A stretch of 64,000 nucleotides of DNA from the NCBI GenBank assembly GCA_902788805.1, contig CADALO010000007.1, positions 66,552-130,551 of the forward strand, given 5' to 3'. The notes under the pieces are model-generated. The model worked only from the letters and a program-made list of their open reading frames with translations. It did not search any database and was not told the origin of the DNA. Shown in pieces: positions 61,393 to 64,000 of the stretch (position 1 is the stretch's first letter; every line of letters begins with the position of its first letter). Origin of the DNA: an uncultured Bacteroidota bacterium (GTDB taxonomy: Bacteria; Bacteroidota; Bacteroidia; Bacteroidales; P3). The position numbers and the translations under genes were made by a program.

Positions 61393-62784
61393 ATGAACTA
61401 CGATGTAATAGTTATCGGCAGCGGTCCTGGAGGCTATGTGGCTGCTGTCAAGGCTGCCCAGATGGGTATGAAAACCGCTGTTGTGGAACGCGAGAACCTG
61501 GGTGGCATCTGCCTCAACTGGGGTTGCATTCCGACCAAGGCGCTGCTGAAGTCGGCACAGGTGTACAACTATATCAACCACGCTGCAAACTATGGCGTGG
61601 CCGCTCAGCCTGCCGAGGCCGACCTTACGGCTATGGTGCAGCGCAGCCGCGGTGTGGCAGAGACGATGAGCAAGGGCGTGCAGTTCCTGCTCAAGAAGAA
61701 CAGTGTCGAGGTCATTATGGGCCGCGCACGCGTTATGCCCGACCATAAGGTCGAGGTGGCCGACGCCGAGGGCAACAAGACTGCCTATGAGGCCCAGCAT
61801 ATCATCATCGCCACGGGTGCCCGCAGCCGCAATCTGCCCAACCTGCCGCAGGACGGCAAGCACATCATCGGTTATCGCGAGGCTATGACGCTGCCTCAAA
61901 AGCCGCAGAGAATGGTTGTCGTAGGCAGTGGCGCTATCGGCAGCGAGTTTGCCTTCTTCTATCAGAGCATCGGAGTGGAGGTGACGCTGGTCGAGTTTAT
62001 GCCCACCATTCTGCCCAACGAGGATGAGGACGTGAGCGCCAACGTTGCCCGCAGCTTCAAGAAGATGGGTATGAAGGTGATGATGAGCGCATCGGTCGAG
62101 AAGGTCGACGTCGAAGGCGACGTGTGCCACGTGCATATCAAGGACAAGAAGGGCGCCGAGGTGCTGGTGGACTGCGATGTGGTTCTGAGTGCCGTGGGTG
62201 TCATTACCAACCTTGAGGATATGGGTCTGGAGGAGACCGGCATCGAGGTGGAACGCACCAAGATTGTGGTCGACGACTACTACCGCACCAATGTCCCTGG
62301 CTATTACGCAATAGGCGACGTGGTTCACGGTCCGGCACTGGCTCACGTGGCAAGTGCAGAGGCTATCTGCTGCGTAGATAAGATTGCCGGCGGCGAGCCT
62401 GAGAAGCTGAACTACAGCAATATACCTGGCTGCACCTACACCACTCCCGAGGTGGCCAGCGTGGGCCTGAGCGAGAAGAAGGCTGTCGAGGCCGGCTACG
62501 AGGTATTGGTTGGCAAGTTCTTCTTCAAGGCCAGCGGCAAGGCTACGGCAGCAGGCAACAACGACGGTTTTGTCAAGATGGTTATCGACAAGAAGACCGA
62601 CTTGATACTGGGCGCACATCTGTGTGGCGACAACGTCACGGAGATGATTGCCGGCTTGGTGGCCGCACGTCAGAACGGTTTGACCGCCAAGCAGGTGGCT
62701 GGCTCTGTACATCCTCACCCGACAATGTCGGAAGGCATTATGGAGGCCATCGAAGCCGCCTACGGAAAGGCAATACACGGATAG
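61393..62784 (+). CDS. lpd: Dihydrolipoyl dehydrogenase
   Basis: A 463-residue flavoprotein disulfide reductase that reoxidises dihydrolipoamide in 2-oxoacid dehydrogenases and glycine cleavage. It has VIVIGSGPGGYVAAVKAAQ (FAD), GGICLNWGCIPTKALL (redox CxxxxC), VVVGSGAIGSEFAFFY (NAD), GYYAIGDVVHGPALAH, and the C-terminal HPHPTMSEGIMEA with the His-Glu pair. The ATG at 61393 (MNYDVIVIG) puts the FAD strand at the start; a longer frame from 61339 is rejected. It lies alone behind its own promoter. GcvH at 36378 is one possible client. Confidence 0.97.
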   Translation: MNYDVIVIGSGPGGYVAAVKAAQMGMKTAVVERENLGGICLNWGCIPTKALLKSAQVYNYINHAANYGVAAQPAEADLTAMVQRSRGVAETMSKGVQFLLKKNSVEVIMGRARVMPDHKVEVADAEGNKTAYEAQHIIIATGARSRNLPNLPQDGKHIIGYREAMTLPQKPQRMVVVGSGAIGSEFAFFYQSIGVEVTLVEFMPTILPNEDEDVSANVARSFKKMGMKVMMSASVEKVDVEGDVCHVHIKDKKGAEVLVDCDVVLSAVGVITNLEDMGLEETGIEVERTKIVVDDYYRTNVPGYYAIGDVVHGPALAHVASAEAICCVDKIAGGEPEKLNYSNIPGCTYTTPEVASVGLSEKKAVEAGYEVLVGKFFFKASGKATAAGNNDGFVKMVIDKKTDLILGAHLCGDNVTEMIAGLVAARQNGLTAKQVAGSVHPHPTMSEGIMEAIEAAYGKAIHG

Positions 62785-62795
62785 AGCGTAGGAGC

Positions 62796-62870
62796 GCAGG
62801 CTTCCAGCCTGCAAGCGGAGAGCGGAGAGCGGAGAACGGAGAGCGGAGAACTGAGAGCGGAGAACGAGAA
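62796..62870. repeat. REP-like palindrome and ggagaacgga repeat
   Basis: GCAGGCTTCCAGCCTGC (62796-62812) is followed by about 58 bp of GCGGAGA(G/A)CGGAGA units. The same text as the second part is found inside ltaE. Confidence 0.85.
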
Positions 62871-62884
62871 ATAGCAATCACGTA

Positions 62885-62908
62885 GGGGCGTACCCCCGTG
62901 TACGCCCC
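62885..62908. repeat. GGGGCGTA/TACGCCCC hairpin
   Basis: GGGGCGTA-CCCCCGTG-TACGCCCC, an 8-bp perfect stem preceding the next repeat tract. Confidence 0.65.
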
Positions 62909-62925
62909 ACCACCACCCACCGTTA

Positions 62926-63060
62926 ACCCCTCAAACCCTTCAACCCTCAACCCTCAACCCTCAACCCCTCAAACCTTTCAAACCCTTAAACCTTTCAACC
63001 CTCAAACCTTTCAACCCTCAAACCTTTCAACCCTTTTTAACCTTTTAAACCTTTTAAACC
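62926..63060. repeat. ccctcaaa / cctttcaa repeat tract
   Basis: Units CCCTCAACCCTCAA, then AACCTTTCAAACC. It runs to within 8 bp of the next start codon, so the downstream gene's leader is repeat DNA. Confidence 0.85.
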
Positions 63061-63067
63061 TCAAAAT

Positions 63068-64000
63068 ATGGGTATATTCAAGAAACGAATGACTGTGGCA
63101 GAAGGCCTGCGAGTATCGGTGTCGAAGCATTTTAACTATTCGACGTTCGGTGTGCGCGGCCGTCACGACAAGGATACGTATCTGGGCGGCTATGTCTGTG
63201 AGGACGTGCCCGGAACAGGTTTTTTTGTCCGCAACAGCGAGAGTCATAGTTACAGGCGTTTTGTGATTGCCGCCAAGAAACGCAGCAAGCAGAACTGGTG
63301 GACACTGCTGTCGGGCAAGGAGCCCAATTTCGACAAGGAGAACAAGCGTATAGAAGAGGCTTTTGCCAAGGCCGACAACGATAAGGTGAAACAGATACTG
63401 TCGAGCTATCAGAATGTCATTGGTCTGGCCAAAGACGAGGAACTGCTGCAGCGCATAGTGCGTGCCGTGAAGGACAAGATGGGCGACCATCCGTCGAAAT
63501 CGCTGGTAAGCGTCATCACGCACTATAAGTCGAGTATTGCCGGTTTGGAGCGCGACGTGCGTTCAGCCCAGATGAATTACGGCAAGACTATGGACGAAGA
63601 GCATCTGGCAGCGTGGGCCAAGGTGGTCGATGCTTTCCACCTGCTGGTGGAGTCGCGCCGCGTGTGGTCGGTCTATGTCGACAATGGCTCTCCGGCCTAC
63701 AAGCAGGTGTTTTTCGACAGAGGCATCTTCGACTATATCCTTTCGCCCGGTGACACTCCGGTGATGCGCGACTATGCTGGCGTACGCTATTACCTCTATC
63801 CTGACGGTATGGTTGTGGCCCGCTCGTCGGTGGATTTTGATTTCTACAGTTGGGATAAGGTCGACTTCCAGTTCAAGGTGGTGGACATCTCGACGTTGGC
63901 TGTACGTCCGCACTTTGATGATCACAGCCGTAAGCAGAAGCATCACCACGGCCAGAGTCTGGATGCGCTGAGCAATCTGTATGGCACCACCCGTGCGCAG
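63068..64000 (+). CDS. Unknown protein, truncated by the window end
   Basis: An open frame from ATG 63068 continues without a stop for 311 codons to the end of the window. It begins MGIFKKRMTVAEGLRVSVSK, contains a coiled-coil-like stretch near residues 150-190, and a YYLYPDGMVVARSSVDFDFY segment near 242-261. It has no signal peptide and no recognised domain. Codon use is like the neighbouring housekeeping genes, which argues it is real. Confidence 0.75.
   Translation, partial: MGIFKKRMTVAEGLRVSVSKHFNYSTFGVRGRHDKDTYLGGYVCEDVPGTGFFVRNSESHSYRRFVIAAKKRSKQNWWTLLSGKEPNFDKENKRIEEAFAKADNDKVKQILSSYQNVIGLAKDEELLQRIVRAVKDKMGDHPSKSLVSVITHYKSSIAGLERDVRSAQMNYGKTMDEEHLAAWAKVVDAFHLLVESRRVWSVYVDNGSPAYKQVFFDRGIFDYILSPGDTPVMRDYAGVRYYLYPDGMVVARSSVDFDFYSWDKVDFQFKVVDISTLAVRPHFDDHSRKQKHHHGQSLDALSNLYGTTRAQ

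Noticed and set aside
61363..62877. 504-codon minus-strand frame opposite lpd
   Set aside because: Shadow of lpd; it runs into repeat DNA at its start.

Overview
The window looks like chromosome of an uncultured gut or rumen Bacteroidales bacterium. This rests on Bacteroidetes promoters (TAnnTTTG at -7, e.g. TATCTTTG, with a T-rich TTTG at -33), near absence of Shine-Dalgarno sites, two secreted proteins with type IX secretion C-terminal sorting domains, a bifunctional FtcD, and a Rho factor with a long disordered insert. Genus cannot be fixed from sequence alone. No rRNA is present; there is one tRNA with a CAT anticodon.

Layout. 1-1910: end of a GDP-L-fucose synthase, a nucleotidyltransferase/GHMP-kinase-like fusion and a sugar mutarotase. 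1930-7090: scrap zone with a four-helix-bundle protein, an AlbA_2/ATPase-type protein, a broken and an intact WbuC-like cupin, a duplicated 420-440 bp segment, a helicase-associated-domain relic and tiny recurrent ORFs. 7118-22393: defence island in AT-richer DNA, made of (i) a Septu-like ATPase/HNH pair, (ii) a KIRTDFVTNSSS protein, a radical SAM/SPASM enzyme and a 1306-residue Mrr-like nuclease/STAND ATPase, all tightly coupled to (i), (iii) a TIR protein with an SF2 helicase carrying a C-terminal nuclease-like domain, (iv) an SMC-like ATPase with a DUF4276-like partner. Relics of REP-associated tyrosine transposases lie at the module borders. 22647-25500: a chimeric small membrane protein, a DUF4143 ATPase and a gene-poor repeat zone.

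25510-40300 is mostly housekeeping in more GC-rich DNA: a T9SS surface protein, ftcD, an HTH regulator behind an operator-rich leader, ruvX-def-TPR lipoprotein, tRNA, ilvE, gcvH, rho and ltaE. 40633-48430 is a second accessory cluster on the minus strand (DUF4143 ATPase, AAA ATPase, AbiC-like membrane protein, Mrr-like nuclease, Z1 ATPase), followed by a BspA-like T9SS protein and small accessory genes. 52957-60266 holds a histidine kinase/permease pair, tpiA, an L,D-transpeptidase, a thioredoxin-fold protein and an outer-membrane barrel. 60350-61140 is an unusual block of repeats and large palindromes. lpd and a truncated unknown gene end the window.

Many intergenic gaps hold degenerate short tandem repeats of several families, and one has entered the coding sequence of ltaE. 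The best candidate for an undescribed system is the operon at 7118-15782, especially the coupling of a radical SAM/SPASM enzyme and its KIRTDFVTNSSS neighbour to a nuclease-STAND protein. All domain calls were made by eye from translated sequence; no database search was possible.
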